DNA of 64,000 nt from Streptomyces sp. WM6386 (GCF_000972385.1 NZ_JXTE01000013.1:1-64000), one strand, 5' to 3'; shown: positions 52,660 through 62,046, numbered from the stretch's first letter. Numbers and translations: made by a program. The notes: a model not told the origin generated them from the letters alone.

Positions 52660-53105
52660 GGCCATCTCTTCCGGGTGTGCGGCGTCAGGAGGGGTGGTCC
52701 GACGGGTATGGGCGGCCCCGGCCTAGGGGATGACCGGGGCCGCCGCGGGCGCTCGCCGAGGCGATGCCCGACCGAACACCCGAGGCGCCGTCGCGGGTAG
52801 GTGGCGGCGGCTTCGGGTGTTCGCGCAGGGGCCCGGAAGGCGGACGGTGCCTGCGCGGCGGGTGGTGCGGCGTGCGCATGGGCGGACCGTCTGCTTTCTG
52901 CGGGCTGTTGCGAGGGGTGGGGACGGGGGTGCGGAACGTGTCCCGGGAGCGGCCCGGGGCGATCCGTGAGCAGTATTTATATATGCCGTCCGGTTTGCAA
53001 GACGTATGAAAACATTCATGCGTGAAATGAGACGGTTGATCCCTTTGTGATGTGGTTCGTCGGGTGTGGCCGGAGAGGGCCGGAGGGGCGGTGTCGCCCG
53101 CCGCG
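52660..53105. other. Long non-coding gap with AT-rich promoter-like part
   Basis: This 446-base stretch contains no supported gene. Its left part is GC-rich and includes the hairpin at 52711-52744. The right part (about 52965-53050) is unusually AT-rich for this genome, with TATTTATATATG. On the minus strand TTGCAA (52999-52994) and AATACT 17 bases further could form a promoter for the small gene at 52659, giving a leader of about 300 bases. A 14-base inverted repeat, ATGAA-AACA-TTCAT (53006-53019), lies just upstream of that promoter. Confidence 0.5.
52711..52744. terminator. Perfect 11-bp GC hairpin in the long leader
   Basis: GGCGGCCCCGG (52711-52721) and CCGGGGCCGCC (52734-52744) with a 12-base loop. 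It may terminate transcripts arriving from the RpiR gene or act as an attenuator in the leader of the small gene at 52659. Confidence 0.6.
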
Positions 53106-54029
53106 TCAGTCGCGCAGGAAGAACTGGTGCTGGTCGGAGATGTGCTCGTACTCCTCGAGCCGCGCCTGGGTCCGCTCGGGGTCGGCGTCGGTCATGGCCT
53201 GGAGCAGTGCGGCGGCCATCACCCCGGGGGCGGCGTAGGAGTCGAAGACCAGGCGGGAGCCGGTGCCGGTGGCGAAGACGATGTCCGCCTCGTCGGCGAC
53301 CGGACCGAGCGCCAGGTCCGTGATGAGGGCGACGCGCAGCCCCGCGCTGCGCGCGACCCGCACGGCCGTGAGGGTCTCCTGCGCATGCCGGGGCATCGAG
53401 AACGCCAGCACCCAGGTGCCGCCCGCCTCGCGCGACTGCAGGAGTGCGTCGTAGGCGACGCTGCCGCCCAGGGTCACCAGCCGTACGTCGGGATGGACAC
53501 GGCGTGCGGCGTAGGCGAAGTACTCCGCCAGCGACACCGAGATGCGCACCCCGAGCACGGTCAGCGGGGTCGACTGCGACAGCTTGCGGCCGAGGGCGAT
53601 GAGTTGGTCGGGGTCGGCGAAGTCACGCCGCAGGTTCTCCAGGTTCTCGATCTCGGCGTCGACCGCGGCCTGCAACTCGTTGCCGCTGTTCTCCTCCGCC
53701 GCCGCCGGACCCCCCGCCAGGGTGCCCAGCGCGATCGACTGGAGCTTCTCCCGCAGCGCGGGGTAACCGCTGAAGCCCACCGCCGCGGCGAACCGTGTCA
53801 CCGACGGCTGGCTCACGCCCACCCGCTCGGCGAGATCGGTGATCGAAAGGAAGGCCGCCTCGGTGATGTGCTCGATCAGGTACTGGGCGATACGGCGCTG
53901 CCCCGGGGAGAGTCGGGGCCGGTCGAAGAGGGCCCTGAGCTGGGAGGTCGGGGAGGCCTCGGCCTCCGGAACCGACTTGCCCGAGGTGATCGCGGATGCC
54001 TGTGCGCGTGCCTGCTGCGGCGATGGCAC
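53106..54029 (-). CDS. MurR/RpiR-family transcriptional regulator
   Basis: A 307-residue regulator. The N-terminal HTH_6 domain (about 30-105) shows LSPGQRRIAQYLIEHITEAAFLSITDLAERVGVSQPSVTRFAAAVGFSGYPALREKL. The C-terminal SIS (sugar isomerase) domain, TPLTVLGVRISVSLAEYFAYAAR and WVLAFSMPRHAQETLTAVRVARSAG, binds phosphosugars. The GTG at 54029 is preferred because AAAGGAGG lies seven bases before it; the upstream GTG at 54053 would add eight residues. Its targets are unknown. It stands apart from the sugar clusters, next to a mannosyltransferase gene. Confidence 0.88.
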   Translation of the reverse strand: MPSPQQARAQASAITSGKSVPEAEASPTSQLRALFDRPRLSPGQRRIAQYLIEHITEAAFLSITDLAERVGVSQPSVTRFAAAVGFSGYPALREKLQSIALGTLAGGPAAAEENSGNELQAAVDAEIENLENLRRDFADPDQLIALGRKLSQSTPLTVLGVRISVSLAEYFAYAARRVHPDVRLVTLGGSVAYDALLQSREAGGTWVLAFSMPRHAQETLTAVRVARSAGLRVALITDLALGPVADEADIVFATGTGSRLVFDSYAAPGVMAAALLQAMTDADPERTQARLEEYEHISDQHQFFLRD

Positions 54030-54100
54030 CGGTGCGCCTCCTTTGTCTTCCACAGTGCCTCAACATAGCCCACACACTGTTGTGACCAGGGGTTGTACGG

Positions 54101-55783
54101 TCACCGTCGATAGATCGTGATCGAGTGACCGACTTGATCGATCGAGCGACTGCTGTCGATCAACTCGGCCAGTCGGCTCGTGGCCTTGGCGACCGAGGAG
54201 TCCGACACCACCAGCAGTCCGTGCACGTCGTCCAGGGGAACCCCGCGCGGATCGGATGCGTCGATGCCGTAGTACGACGGCACACCACTGCCCTTGTAGA
54301 CGAGCCAGATCCGCTCCGCCGGATACTGCTCGCGCAGCCGGTCGGCGAGGCGGCCCAGATCCTGGCCCCAGTCCACGTTGGAGTCGTGCAGCCGCAGATG
54401 CGTCTTGGCCGGCCCGCCGAACGCCTCGTTGGAGTACGGCAGATAGTAGGGGAACGTACGCAGCGAGCTGACCGCGACGAACAGCACCAGCGCCCCCGCC
54501 GCGACACCGGCCCACCGCCGTCGTACCGCGAGCACACCGGCCGCCGCCACCGCCAGGAACATCGGCACGAACACGGCGTACCGGGTGCCGAAGTCCCGGG
54601 AGCCGGTCATGGCCGCGGCGAGCAGCACGGCGGTGGGGGCCAGCAGATAGGGCGCCGCGGGCCGCAACCGTCGTACCGCCACGACCGCGACGGCACCGGC
54701 TGCCCACAGGGCGAGCATGCCGAGCGGGGTCTTCACCAGGAGCGCGGCCGGCAGGTAGTACCAGAGGGAGCCGGTGTAGAGCCGTCCGAACAGGAAGCCC
54801 TGCCACGGATGGTTCTCGAAGCCGAACTGCACCCGCATCCCGTCCCGGTAGGCCTCCGGGAACGGCATCAGATCGACGAGCAGAGCCCGCAGACCGTGCA
54901 CGACGGGCACATGCTGCTGCGGACTCCAGCGCAGCCGCGGATCCACCACCAGGTAGGAGAGCCATACGACGGCGATCGCGACCACCGCCACGACACCCGC
55001 CGCAGCGGCCGCCCGCGCCGGCGCCCTGCGGCGGTCGTGGGAGTCGTGGGAGTCGTGGCGCCACACCGACCAGGCGGCGAGTGCCAGCAGCACCGGAACG
55101 GCTGCCAGCGCGCTCATCTTCGTCGCCAGCGCCGCGCCGGCGGCCACCCCGGCGAGCGGTACGTACAGCCGCGGCCGTCGACGCGCCCGCCACAGCAGCC
55201 ACACCGACGTCAGCAGGAAACCGGCCGTGGGCACGTCGAGAGTGGCAAGGGAGCCGTGCGCGATCACGTCGGGGGAGAAGCCGTACAGGGCGAGCGCCAC
55301 GACCCCGCCCGCCCGGCCGACGAGTTCACGGGCGAAGGCGAGGACCACCAGCCCGAACGCCAGCGTCAGCACGATCACCGGCAGCCGGGCCCACAGCATC
55401 ACCTGCCAGGGGTCGTTGCCGGCCTCGTACAGCAGATGCCGCCCGACCTGCCCCTGATCGCCGCTGAAGGAGGGGTCGTAGCGCGGCTCGGCGAGAGCCA
55501 CCCCTACCGCTATGACGAGCTTTCCCAGGGGCGGGTGTTCGGGGTTGTAGCGGATCTCGTGCTCGTGCAGGGAGTCGGCGGCGGTGCCCACGTACACGGG
55601 CTCGTCGATGGTCGGTGTCTGCTGAACGGCGGTGGTCACCATGGCGAAGGCCATCTGGGCGAGCAGCAGCACGACGAGGAGCGGCACGAGCCAGGGCCTG
55701 CCCGACCGTCTTGCCGGCCGCGGGGCGGGTACTTCGGGGGGCGTCTCCGGTTCGAGGACCGGGTGCAGTTCGCGCGCCATCAT
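54101..55783 (-). CDS. PMT/ArnT-type (GT39/GT83-like) membrane glycosyltransferase
   Basis: A 560-residue protein with about 11-12 membrane helices. The first loop after helix 1 contains TPTIDEPVYVGTAADSLHEHEIRYNPEHPPLGKLV, the conserved D-E motif and a PEHPPL segment typical of dolichyl-phosphate-mannose transferases. Inner loop charged runs (SVWRHDSHDSHDRRRAPARA) and a C-terminal extracytoplasmic domain (SNVDWGQDLGRLADRLREQYPAERIWLVYKGSGVPSYYGID) follow. Such enzymes transfer a sugar from a polyprenyl carrier to a protein or lipid outside the membrane. The acceptor is unknown. Monocistronic; ATG 55783, with an adjacent ATG at 55780. Confidence 0.85.
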   Translation of the reverse strand: MMARELHPVLEPETPPEVPAPRPARRSGRPWLVPLLVVLLLAQMAFAMVTTAVQQTPTIDEPVYVGTAADSLHEHEIRYNPEHPPLGKLVIAVGVALAEPRYDPSFSGDQGQVGRHLLYEAGNDPWQVMLWARLPVIVLTLAFGLVVLAFARELVGRAGGVVALALYGFSPDVIAHGSLATLDVPTAGFLLTSVWLLWRARRRPRLYVPLAGVAAGAALATKMSALAAVPVLLALAAWSVWRHDSHDSHDRRRAPARAAAAAGVVAVVAIAVVWLSYLVVDPRLRWSPQQHVPVVHGLRALLVDLMPFPEAYRDGMRVQFGFENHPWQGFLFGRLYTGSLWYYLPAALLVKTPLGMLALWAAGAVAVVAVRRLRPAAPYLLAPTAVLLAAAMTGSRDFGTRYAVFVPMFLAVAAAGVLAVRRRWAGVAAGALVLFVAVSSLRTFPYYLPYSNEAFGGPAKTHLRLHDSNVDWGQDLGRLADRLREQYPAERIWLVYKGSGVPSYYGIDASDPRGVPLDDVHGLLVVSDSSVAKATSRLAELIDSSRSIDQVGHSITIYRR

Positions 55784-55875
55784 CCGCCCCGCGATGACGT
55801 GGGCCGCGCGGGGGCGGGAGCGATGCGAGGGCGCCTCATGCGCCTACTCTGCATCAGCTCCCGCCCCTCAGGGCG

Positions 55876-57810
55876 TCACCGCTTCAGGAGTCGTACCGAC
55901 AGACCTTCCGCCGTGTAGACGGGTACGGCCCGCAGCGTGTCGGAGTTCAGCTCCACCCGGTCGAACCGGCCGCGCAGTCCCGCGGCGCCGAGCACGCGCA
56001 CCACGCTCCCGGCCGCCGGCGGCCTGTCGGCGTCGAGCCGCAGCGACAGCACGCTGCCCGCGCCGAGCACCGCGCGCCGCGTCACCTCCAGGGCAGGGCC
56101 GCGGCCCGAACACAGCGTCACGTCGAGCGTCGAGGACTCCTGGGCGTACGTCCCGTGGATCTGTACCGACGACTTGGTCGCCACCCGCAGAGTGCCGCCC
56201 GACACCCGCACGTCGCCGTGGCCGAGGGCGTGCGCCGAGGCGGCGGACAGGACGCCCTCGCGCACCACGGTGCCGCCCGTGTACCGGTTGTGGCCGGTCA
56301 GGGTGAGGGTGCCGGTGCCGCGCTTGGTCAGGGAGCCGTCGCCGTCGATGTCGTTGCGCCAGGTGTCGGCCCCGCCGAAACCGCCGGCCGAGGCGTCGAG
56401 CGCGACGGTCACATCGGTGTCGAAGGAGCCGTAACCGTCCGCCGCGGCGAAGAGGTTGAGCCGGCCCCACTGCTCGAAGCCGTCCAGCAGGACGTACCCG
56501 GAGGACAGCGCGGTCGTGCGCAGCACCTCGCGCCGCTGCTCGGCGTCCAGGTAGGGCAGACGCGTCTCCAGCAGTACCTCGGCGCCCTTCGGCACGGTCA
56601 GCGGTGTGCTGCGGCCCCGACGGGTGAGGACGTACGTCAGCTTGGGCTCGACCAGGCAGGCGTTGTCGTCGCGGTCGGCGTACGCGTCCGAGGTGTCCGA
56701 GTGGGCGTAGGCGAAGAGGGTGTCCGCCGTCGAGCCGGTCCGCGCCTCGAAGTAGGCGAGGGCCTGGGCGCGGGCCGCCGCCTTGAGGTCGGCGTTGGCC
56801 GGGTCGGCGAGGGCGGCGGCGGCCAGGGCGGTGGCCATGACGCGGCCGCCGAGGACGTCGACCGTGGAGTGCATGCCCGACATGATCCGGGTGTGGCTGA
56901 GCTCGAAGGCGCGGGTCACCAGCTCCTGGAACCGCTCGGGAACGGCGTACGCGAACGCCAGCGCCGCCAGGTGGAAGGCGTTGGTGTGGCCGCTGGGGAA
57001 GCCGCCGTCCTCGGCCGCGTTGGTGCCGCGCTGACGCAGCAGCTGGGTCACGACGACCACGTCCGAGTCGTACACGGGGAAGCCGAGCGCGTCGGTCTTC
57101 CCGGTGTCGACGACCTCGCTGTCCTCGTTCATCCGCCACGGACGCGGGTACTGGAAGGCGAACTTGGCCGGGTTGCCGGAGGCGAACGGGCCGCGCACGG
57201 TGTCGACCAGCCTGGCCACCTGGCCGAGGTCCGAGGTGTACGAGCCGGCGCCGATCGCGGACCCCGCGGGCGCGCCGGCCGGGACGGCGTCGCTGATGGT
57301 GGTCGCGGGTGTGGTGTCCGGCGCGCTGGTGATCGACGTGACCGCCTTGGCACCCGACCTGTACAGGTCGGCGAGCGGGCCGAGCGCGCCGATCATCGCG
57401 TAGCTCTGGTGCTGGCGGTCGTAGACGAACGCCTCCTTGGCCTGCGCCTCGGTGCGTGCCTGCGTGATGCGGGCGCAGTAGCGCATGTTGGCGCGCAGGA
57501 TCTCGGGCAGCAGCGGCGTGCCGGTGTTCCAGGCGGCGCCGGTCTTCCATATCTCGGCGAAGCCGCCGAGGATCCGCAGCACCGCGTTGGTCTCGGCGGT
57601 CTGGTTCGCCGTGATGTTGGTCTTGTAGTCGTCGACGAACGCGGCGGCACCGGTGGCGGCTTTCGCGTCCGCGGCTCCGAGCCACGAGGCGAAGGTGGGC
57701 GCGGCCAGGACGCCGGCCGAGACACCGATGGAGGTCCTCAGGAACCCCCTTCTGTTCAGGGCGAGTTCACTGACCGACGACGTGGAGCGGGGCCCGGCGG
57801 ATGACGGCAT
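55876..57810 (-). CDS. Tat-exported PAP2-family phosphatase with autotransporter-like repeat
   Basis: A 644-residue exported protein. The Tat signal is RRGFLRTSIGVSAGVL (about 20-45). The central part has the PAP2/acid-phosphatase-haloperoxidase motifs GGFPSGHTNAFHLAAL and ELSHTRIMSGMHSTVDVLGGR. The C-terminal 230 residues form a beta-rich region with GTGTLTLTGHNRYTGGTVVREGVLSAASAHALG, the pattern of passenger-associated repeats of autotransporters; in a Gram-positive exporter it would act as a beta-helix rather than in outer-membrane secretion. It probably acts on phosphoesters outside the cell. Its ATG is 57810, with AGAGG nearby. Confidence 0.85.
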   Translation of the reverse strand: MPSSAGPRSTSSVSELALNRRGFLRTSIGVSAGVLAAPTFASWLGAADAKAATGAAAFVDDYKTNITANQTAETNAVLRILGGFAEIWKTGAAWNTGTPLLPEILRANMRYCARITQARTEAQAKEAFVYDRQHQSYAMIGALGPLADLYRSGAKAVTSITSAPDTTPATTISDAVPAGAPAGSAIGAGSYTSDLGQVARLVDTVRGPFASGNPAKFAFQYPRPWRMNEDSEVVDTGKTDALGFPVYDSDVVVVTQLLRQRGTNAAEDGGFPSGHTNAFHLAALAFAYAVPERFQELVTRAFELSHTRIMSGMHSTVDVLGGRVMATALAAAALADPANADLKAAARAQALAYFEARTGSTADTLFAYAHSDTSDAYADRDDNACLVEPKLTYVLTRRGRSTPLTVPKGAEVLLETRLPYLDAEQRREVLRTTALSSGYVLLDGFEQWGRLNLFAAADGYGSFDTDVTVALDASAGGFGGADTWRNDIDGDGSLTKRGTGTLTLTGHNRYTGGTVVREGVLSAASAHALGHGDVRVSGGTLRVATKSSVQIHGTYAQESSTLDVTLCSGRGPALEVTRRAVLGAGSVLSLRLDADRPPAAGSVVRVLGAAGLRGRFDRVELNSDTLRAVPVYTAEGLSVRLLKR

Positions 57811-57978
57811 GCTGCTGCCTCTCTTGAGTTCTTCGGCCGTGCGGCCGGGGGAGTCGAGCGATGACAGCCCGTGGGGCGCGGCAGGAGGAGCGAGCCGCGA
57901 GGTGCCCCATGAGGCTTACGAGCGAAGATCTACGGGCGAGTTGTGTCGGACGGGGGTGGACCCGGCGTCCGGCGGGTG

Positions 57979-58887
57979 TCACAGAAGTGAACGCGCCAGC
58001 GCCACCGCCCCCTCGACCGGCGGCACCCGCAGCGGCTGTGGCCTGGCCGTGGGCACCCTGTCCGAGAGGGCGGAGGTGAAGGCGTCGTAGAGGACGGGCT
58101 GGGCGAGGACGGTGCTGCCCGCGACCACCACGTCGTCCACCGCGACTCCGCGTGCGGCGAGTCGCTCGACGAGCGCGGCCAGCGACCGGCCGCCCTCCTC
58201 GATGACCGCGAGGGCGAGCGGTGAGCCCGCCGCGGCGGCGGCGAACACGGCCGGGGCGTGCCGGCCCCACTCGGCGGAGATGTCCTTGGCGGCTTCCATC
58301 GCCGCCCCGATCGCGGGGACTTCGGCGACCTCGAAGGAGGCGACGAGAGCGTGCGCGAGCGCGTCGGGCTCCTCGCCGCGATCATGGGCCGCCCAGACGG
58401 CGCGTACGGCATCACGGACGAGACCGGCGGCGCCGCCCTCGTCGCCGAGGACCGCACCCCAGCCGCCGACCTGAGCGGGGCGTCCGTCGGGGAAGCGGCC
58501 CACCGCGACCGAACCGGTGCCGGCCACCAGGCCGACCCCCTTGTCCAGGCCCGCTGCGGGCACGAGGAGTTCGGCGTCGCCCACGACCAGCGCGGGCGCG
58601 TCGAAGTGGAGCTGCAGGGCGGTGCGGATCTGAGCGCACTGGCGAGGGGTCTCGCAGGCATGTCCGCCGACCGCCAGAGCGGACGGGCGGGCGCCCGTCG
58701 GCAGGGCGTCGGCGGCCAGCGTGGCCAGCCAGCCGGCGGCGGTCACGGGGTCGTGCGGCCGCCAGCCGCTGCTGGAGCGGACGTGATCGGCGACCAAGGT
58801 GTCGCCCGCGAAGGCGCGCAGATGTGTTTTGGTGCCGCCCACGTCGATACCGACCACGAGCGGGCCAGAAGGTGTGGCGTCCTGCAC
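57979..58887 (-). CDS. BadF/BadG-type sugar kinase (N-acetylglucosamine kinase-like)
   Basis: A 302-residue ASKHA-fold kinase. The phosphate-1 motif is VVGIDVGGTKTHLRAF; phosphate-2 is GLVAGTGSVAVGRF; GGWGAVLGDEGGAAGLVRDAVR is characteristic of the N-acetylglucosamine-kinase branch of the BadF/BadG family, which phosphorylates amino sugars. Phe/Arg pairs of the CoA-activating branch are absent. The GTG at 58887 follows AAAGAGGA; a longer ATG start at 58917 lacks a ribosome site. It is divergent from the ROK regulator with the 24-bp palindrome between them, so it is likely part of sugar cluster 3. Confidence 0.85.
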   Translation of the reverse strand: MQDATPSGPLVVGIDVGGTKTHLRAFAGDTLVADHVRSSSGWRPHDPVTAAGWLATLAADALPTGARPSALAVGGHACETPRQCAQIRTALQLHFDAPALVVGDAELLVPAAGLDKGVGLVAGTGSVAVGRFPDGRPAQVGGWGAVLGDEGGAAGLVRDAVRAVWAAHDRGEEPDALAHALVASFEVAEVPAIGAAMEAAKDISAEWGRHAPAVFAAAAAGSPLALAVIEEGGRSLAALVERLAARGVAVDDVVVAGSTVLAQPVLYDAFTSALSDRVPTARPQPLRVPPVEGAVALARSLL

Positions 58888-59016
58888 GGATCCTCTTTCG
58901 TCGGTGCGCTGAAGCATGCGACGGCGGGCGAAACCGTGCCGGAGGAAGGCAGTTGAAGAACTAGGGAAGCCCCGGGACGGGCCTCTGACGGACCACGGCA
59001 GGCGAGTACCGTGACG

Positions 59017-59040
59017 TTCGTTAGGAAGTTAACTAACGAA
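59017..59040. promoter_or_regulatory. 24-bp palindromic operator between kinase and ROK regulator
   Basis: TTCGTTAG (59017-59024) and CTAACGAA (59033-59040) form a perfect 8-bp inverted repeat; the 8-base centre GAAGTTAA overlaps a GTTAAC. It sits about 130 bases from the kinase start and about 145 bases before the ROK start, and is the strongest operator candidate in the window. Confidence 0.75.
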
Positions 59041-59183
59041 GTACAGTGCGTCAAGAGAAATCGCGCACTCGACCACCGCAGGGCCGCTGCGGGGCGGGAA
59101 CGCGTGACGTCATGGCATCCCATCGCCGCACCCCGTGAAGACGCTTCGACCGGGGCACGGCGCTCGACCTCCGTGGGAGAACT

Positions 59184-60326
59184 GTGGAACACGACGTGGC
59201 GGAAGCCCCCCGTCTGACCGAGAGCGCCAGCGCTGTATTCGCCGTGCTGGCACAGGCCGGCACGGCTACCCGCCCGCAGCTCGCGAGCCTGGCGGGCCTG
59301 TCGAAGCCGACGGTGTCCTCCGCCGTCGCGGAACTCGAGAGCGCCCGCCTCGCCGCCCACTCCGGCACCGCCTCCGGTGCCACCGGCCGCTCAGCCGCTG
59401 TATACGGTCTGGGACCGGCCGCCGGTGCGGTGCTCGCCGTCGACCTCGGCCCCGCCCTCACCCGGGTGCGTGGCTGTGCCCTGGACGGCACCCTGCTCGC
59501 CCAGGCCACCGGCTCCCGGGACGAGGCCGCCGATGTCGTGCGCGAGGCCGTCTTCGCGCTGCCCGACGGCGCTCCGCTGCGCTCCATCGTCGTCGCCGTC
59601 GGTGACGTCACCGCGGAGCAGGACGGCGCGGGAGCCCGCCCCGCCACCGCCAAGGCCAGGCCCGTCTTCGACGCCATGGCCGTCGCTCTGCCGAAGGGCG
59701 TCCCGGTCCATCTGGAGAACAACGTCAATTGCGCCGCGCTGGCCGAGCTGCACGAGGGCGCCGCCCGCGGCCGCGCCTCCTTCGGCTATCTGCGGATCGG
59801 CGTCGGTATCGGTCTCGGCATCGTCGTCGGCGGCCAGGTGCTGCGCGGGGCCAACGGGGCCGCCGGTGAGCTCGCCCGGCTGCCCTACCCCTGGGACGAC
59901 GGCGTGGAGCCGCGTCAGGAGGCCCTGGAGGAGTACATCGGCGCCCGCTCGCTGGTGCGCAGGGCCGCCGAGGCCTGGCCGGAGGACGGCGGGCCCTGCC
60001 CGCGCACAGCCGACGAGCTCTTCGCCCTCGCCCAGGAGGGCCGGGCGGTGGCCCGTACGGTCGTGGACCGGCACGCCGCCGACATCGGCCGCCTGGCCGC
60101 CGCGGTGACCGCCGTACTGGACCCAGGCCTCATCGTGCTGGGCGGCAGCACCGGCGCTGATCCCCAGCTCCTGGCGGGGGTGCGGGCGGAGATGGCGCGG
60201 CTGAGCTGGCCCACCGAGGTGGTCAGCAGCACGGTGGGTGATCTCGGCACCGTCGTGGGTGCTTCCCGGCTCGCCGTGGCCCGGGGAGTCCAAACCGTGA
60301 CCGATGTGGCGCGGGCCAAGGATTGA
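59184..60326 (+). CDS. ROK-family transcriptional regulator (cluster 3)
   Basis: A 380-residue ROK protein. Residues 14-50 carry the winged helix (ATRPQLASLAGLSKPTVSSAVAELESARL). The ROK domain shows VLAVDLGPALTRVRGCALDG, HLENNVNCAALAELHEGAARG, RIGVGIGLGIVVGGQVLRGANGAAGELARLPY and LIVLGGSTGADPQLL. The zinc-binding cysteine cluster is not present. It lies 275 bases upstream of the cluster 3 importer on the same strand and is divergent from the kinase. Together with the palindrome at 59017-59040 this suggests it controls both the kinase and itself and probably the importer. Confidence 0.87.
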   Translation: MEHDVAEAPRLTESASAVFAVLAQAGTATRPQLASLAGLSKPTVSSAVAELESARLAAHSGTASGATGRSAAVYGLGPAAGAVLAVDLGPALTRVRGCALDGTLLAQATGSRDEAADVVREAVFALPDGAPLRSIVVAVGDVTAEQDGAGARPATAKARPVFDAMAVALPKGVPVHLENNVNCAALAELHEGAARGRASFGYLRIGVGIGLGIVVGGQVLRGANGAAGELARLPYPWDDGVEPRQEALEEYIGARSLVRRAAEAWPEDGGPCPRTADELFALAQEGRAVARTVVDRHAADIGRLAAAVTAVLDPGLIVLGGSTGADPQLLAGVRAEMARLSWPTEVVSSTVGDLGTVVGASRLAVARGVQTVTDVARAKD

Positions 60327-60601
60327 CGGGTTCCGGCTCGGTCTGCCAATGTCCGGACAAGCGCTTTCTAAGTCGGCCGGGACGCCGGCTTGGAGCGAGC
60401 GTCCCGACCGTACTGACGTACGGCAACCGCACGAGGGCGTGCCCGCGCGGTGACGGCCATGAAGGCCGGGGATCCTCGCCCGTCAGGATGACGCGGCCGG
60501 GCGAGGCCGCGCCCCCGGAAAGCGACTTCTCCTGCAAAATGCACCCGTGCCGCCTTGATCGGCGCCGTGCTCCGTCCCCTGCGACGAAAAAGGGATCGAA
60601 G

Positions 60602-61921
60602 ATGACCAATGTAGGTGTACGGCGCTCTCGCCGACTCGGCCGCGGCATGCGCCGCATGGTTCCCCTCGCTGCCGTGGCCTCGGCAGGCGCCCTGCTGCTG
60701 ACCGCCTGCGGAGGAGGCTCCGACTCGGGCGGCACCTCCAAGTCGCTGACGTTCTGGATCTCCACGGTTCCGGGGCAGGACGCGGGCTGGAAGAAGATGG
60801 TGGCGCAGTACAAGAAGGAAACCGGCGTCGCCGTCAAGCTCGTCAACATCCCCTACGACGGCTACACGACGAAGCTGCACAACGCCGCGCAGGCGAACTC
60901 CCTGCCCGACGTGGCGGCCGTGCCGGCGCTGGACCCGATCTGGTCGAACAAGCTGATCGACCTCAGTGACATCGCCAACAACAAGGCGAACAAGATCAAC
61001 GCCAACTTCGTCGCCAAGGACTCGTCCGGGAAGGTGCTTTCCATCCCCTCGGACGTCACCGCGTCCGGCATGTTCATCAACAAGTCGCTCTTCGAGAAGG
61101 CCGGCGTCGACTTCCCGACCTCGCCCGACAAGACCTGGACCTGGACCGATTTCATCAAGGCGGCGAACGAGGTCCGGGAGAAGACCGACGCCAAGTACTC
61201 CCTGACGTTCGACCAGTCGCCGTCGCGACTGCGCGCCATGGTGTACGAGATGGGCGGCCAGTACGTCCACGCCGACGACTCCGGCAAGTTCTCGGTGGAC
61301 GCGGCGACCAAGAAGGCCGTGAACACCTTCGTCGGATGGAACGACGACAAGGTCATGCCGAAGTCGGTGTGGACCAGCGGCGCCGACCCGTCGGCCATGT
61401 TCCAGAGCGGTGACGTCGTCGCCTACTGGTCCGGCGTGTGGCAGGTTCCCGCCTTCGCCGACAGCATCAAGAAGTTCGAGTGGGCGAGCGTTCCGACCCC
61501 CGCCCAGCCGGTGCAGGCCAGCGACGTCAACAGCGGCGGCATGACGGTCGGCTTCAACAACAACGCGGACGCGTCCAAGGCCGCGACGAAGTTCCTGTCC
61601 TGGCTGTACGAGCCGGCCCACTACCAGGTGCTGTGCGAGACGTCCGGCTTCCTGCCGGTCGAGAGCGGACTGAACCCGAAGTACCCCTTCAAGTCCGAGG
61701 CGGCACAGGCGGCGTTCAAGCTCTACAACGAGTCGATCCCGCTCTACGACCCGATCTCCGGCTACTTCAACAAGGCGCAGACGAACTGGGTGCTGAAGGG
61801 CAAGAGCCTGACCGAGGACCCGACCAAGACGGAGCTCGGCAAGGCGATCAACGGCCAGCAGTCCTCCGACAAGGCCCTGGAGAACATCGTGGCCGGCTAC
61901 AACCAGCAGGTTGGCGGCTGA
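60602..61921 (+). CDS. Sugar ABC importer, binding lipoprotein (cluster 3)
   Basis: A 439-residue family-1 solute-binding lipoprotein. The signal peptide (about 1-35) ends in a lipobox, ALLLTAC, with the anchor Cys at about residue 36, followed by GGGSDSGGTSK. LTFWISTVPGQDAGWKKMVAQYKKETGVAVK and the tail KFLSWLYEPAHYQVLCETSGFLPVESGL are typical of CUT1 carbohydrate-binding proteins. The ATG at 60602 is used; the longer open frame upstream has no signal peptide. It is followed by two permeases, and the adjacent amino-sugar-type kinase makes an amino sugar or its oligomer a fair guess for the ligand. Confidence 0.9.
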   Translation: MTNVGVRRSRRLGRGMRRMVPLAAVASAGALLLTACGGGSDSGGTSKSLTFWISTVPGQDAGWKKMVAQYKKETGVAVKLVNIPYDGYTTKLHNAAQANSLPDVAAVPALDPIWSNKLIDLSDIANNKANKINANFVAKDSSGKVLSIPSDVTASGMFINKSLFEKAGVDFPTSPDKTWTWTDFIKAANEVREKTDAKYSLTFDQSPSRLRAMVYEMGGQYVHADDSGKFSVDAATKKAVNTFVGWNDDKVMPKSVWTSGADPSAMFQSGDVVAYWSGVWQVPAFADSIKKFEWASVPTPAQPVQASDVNSGGMTVGFNNNADASKAATKFLSWLYEPAHYQVLCETSGFLPVESGLNPKYPFKSEAAQAAFKLYNESIPLYDPISGYFNKAQTNWVLKGKSLTEDPTKTELGKAINGQQSSDKALENIVAGYNQQVGG

Positions 61922-62046
61922 TCGTAGGCCGGTGGGCCCGGGCGGCGGTGGCTCGACCACGCCGCCCGGGCGCCAGGACCCCACGTGATGCCGGGCTCAT
62001 GGCCTGAGCCCAGAGCAACCCCATCCACCAGCACGGAGTCAGGAAG

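Noticed and set aside
52730..53025. Three overlapping plus-strand frames of 74-81 codons in the long gap
   Set aside because: Arg/Gly-rich translations, no ribosome sites, no conserved features; judged non-coding.
54125..55918. A 597-codon plus-strand frame opposite the mannosyltransferase
   Set aside because: No domain or membrane pattern, whereas the minus-strand frame is a clear multi-helix glycosyltransferase.
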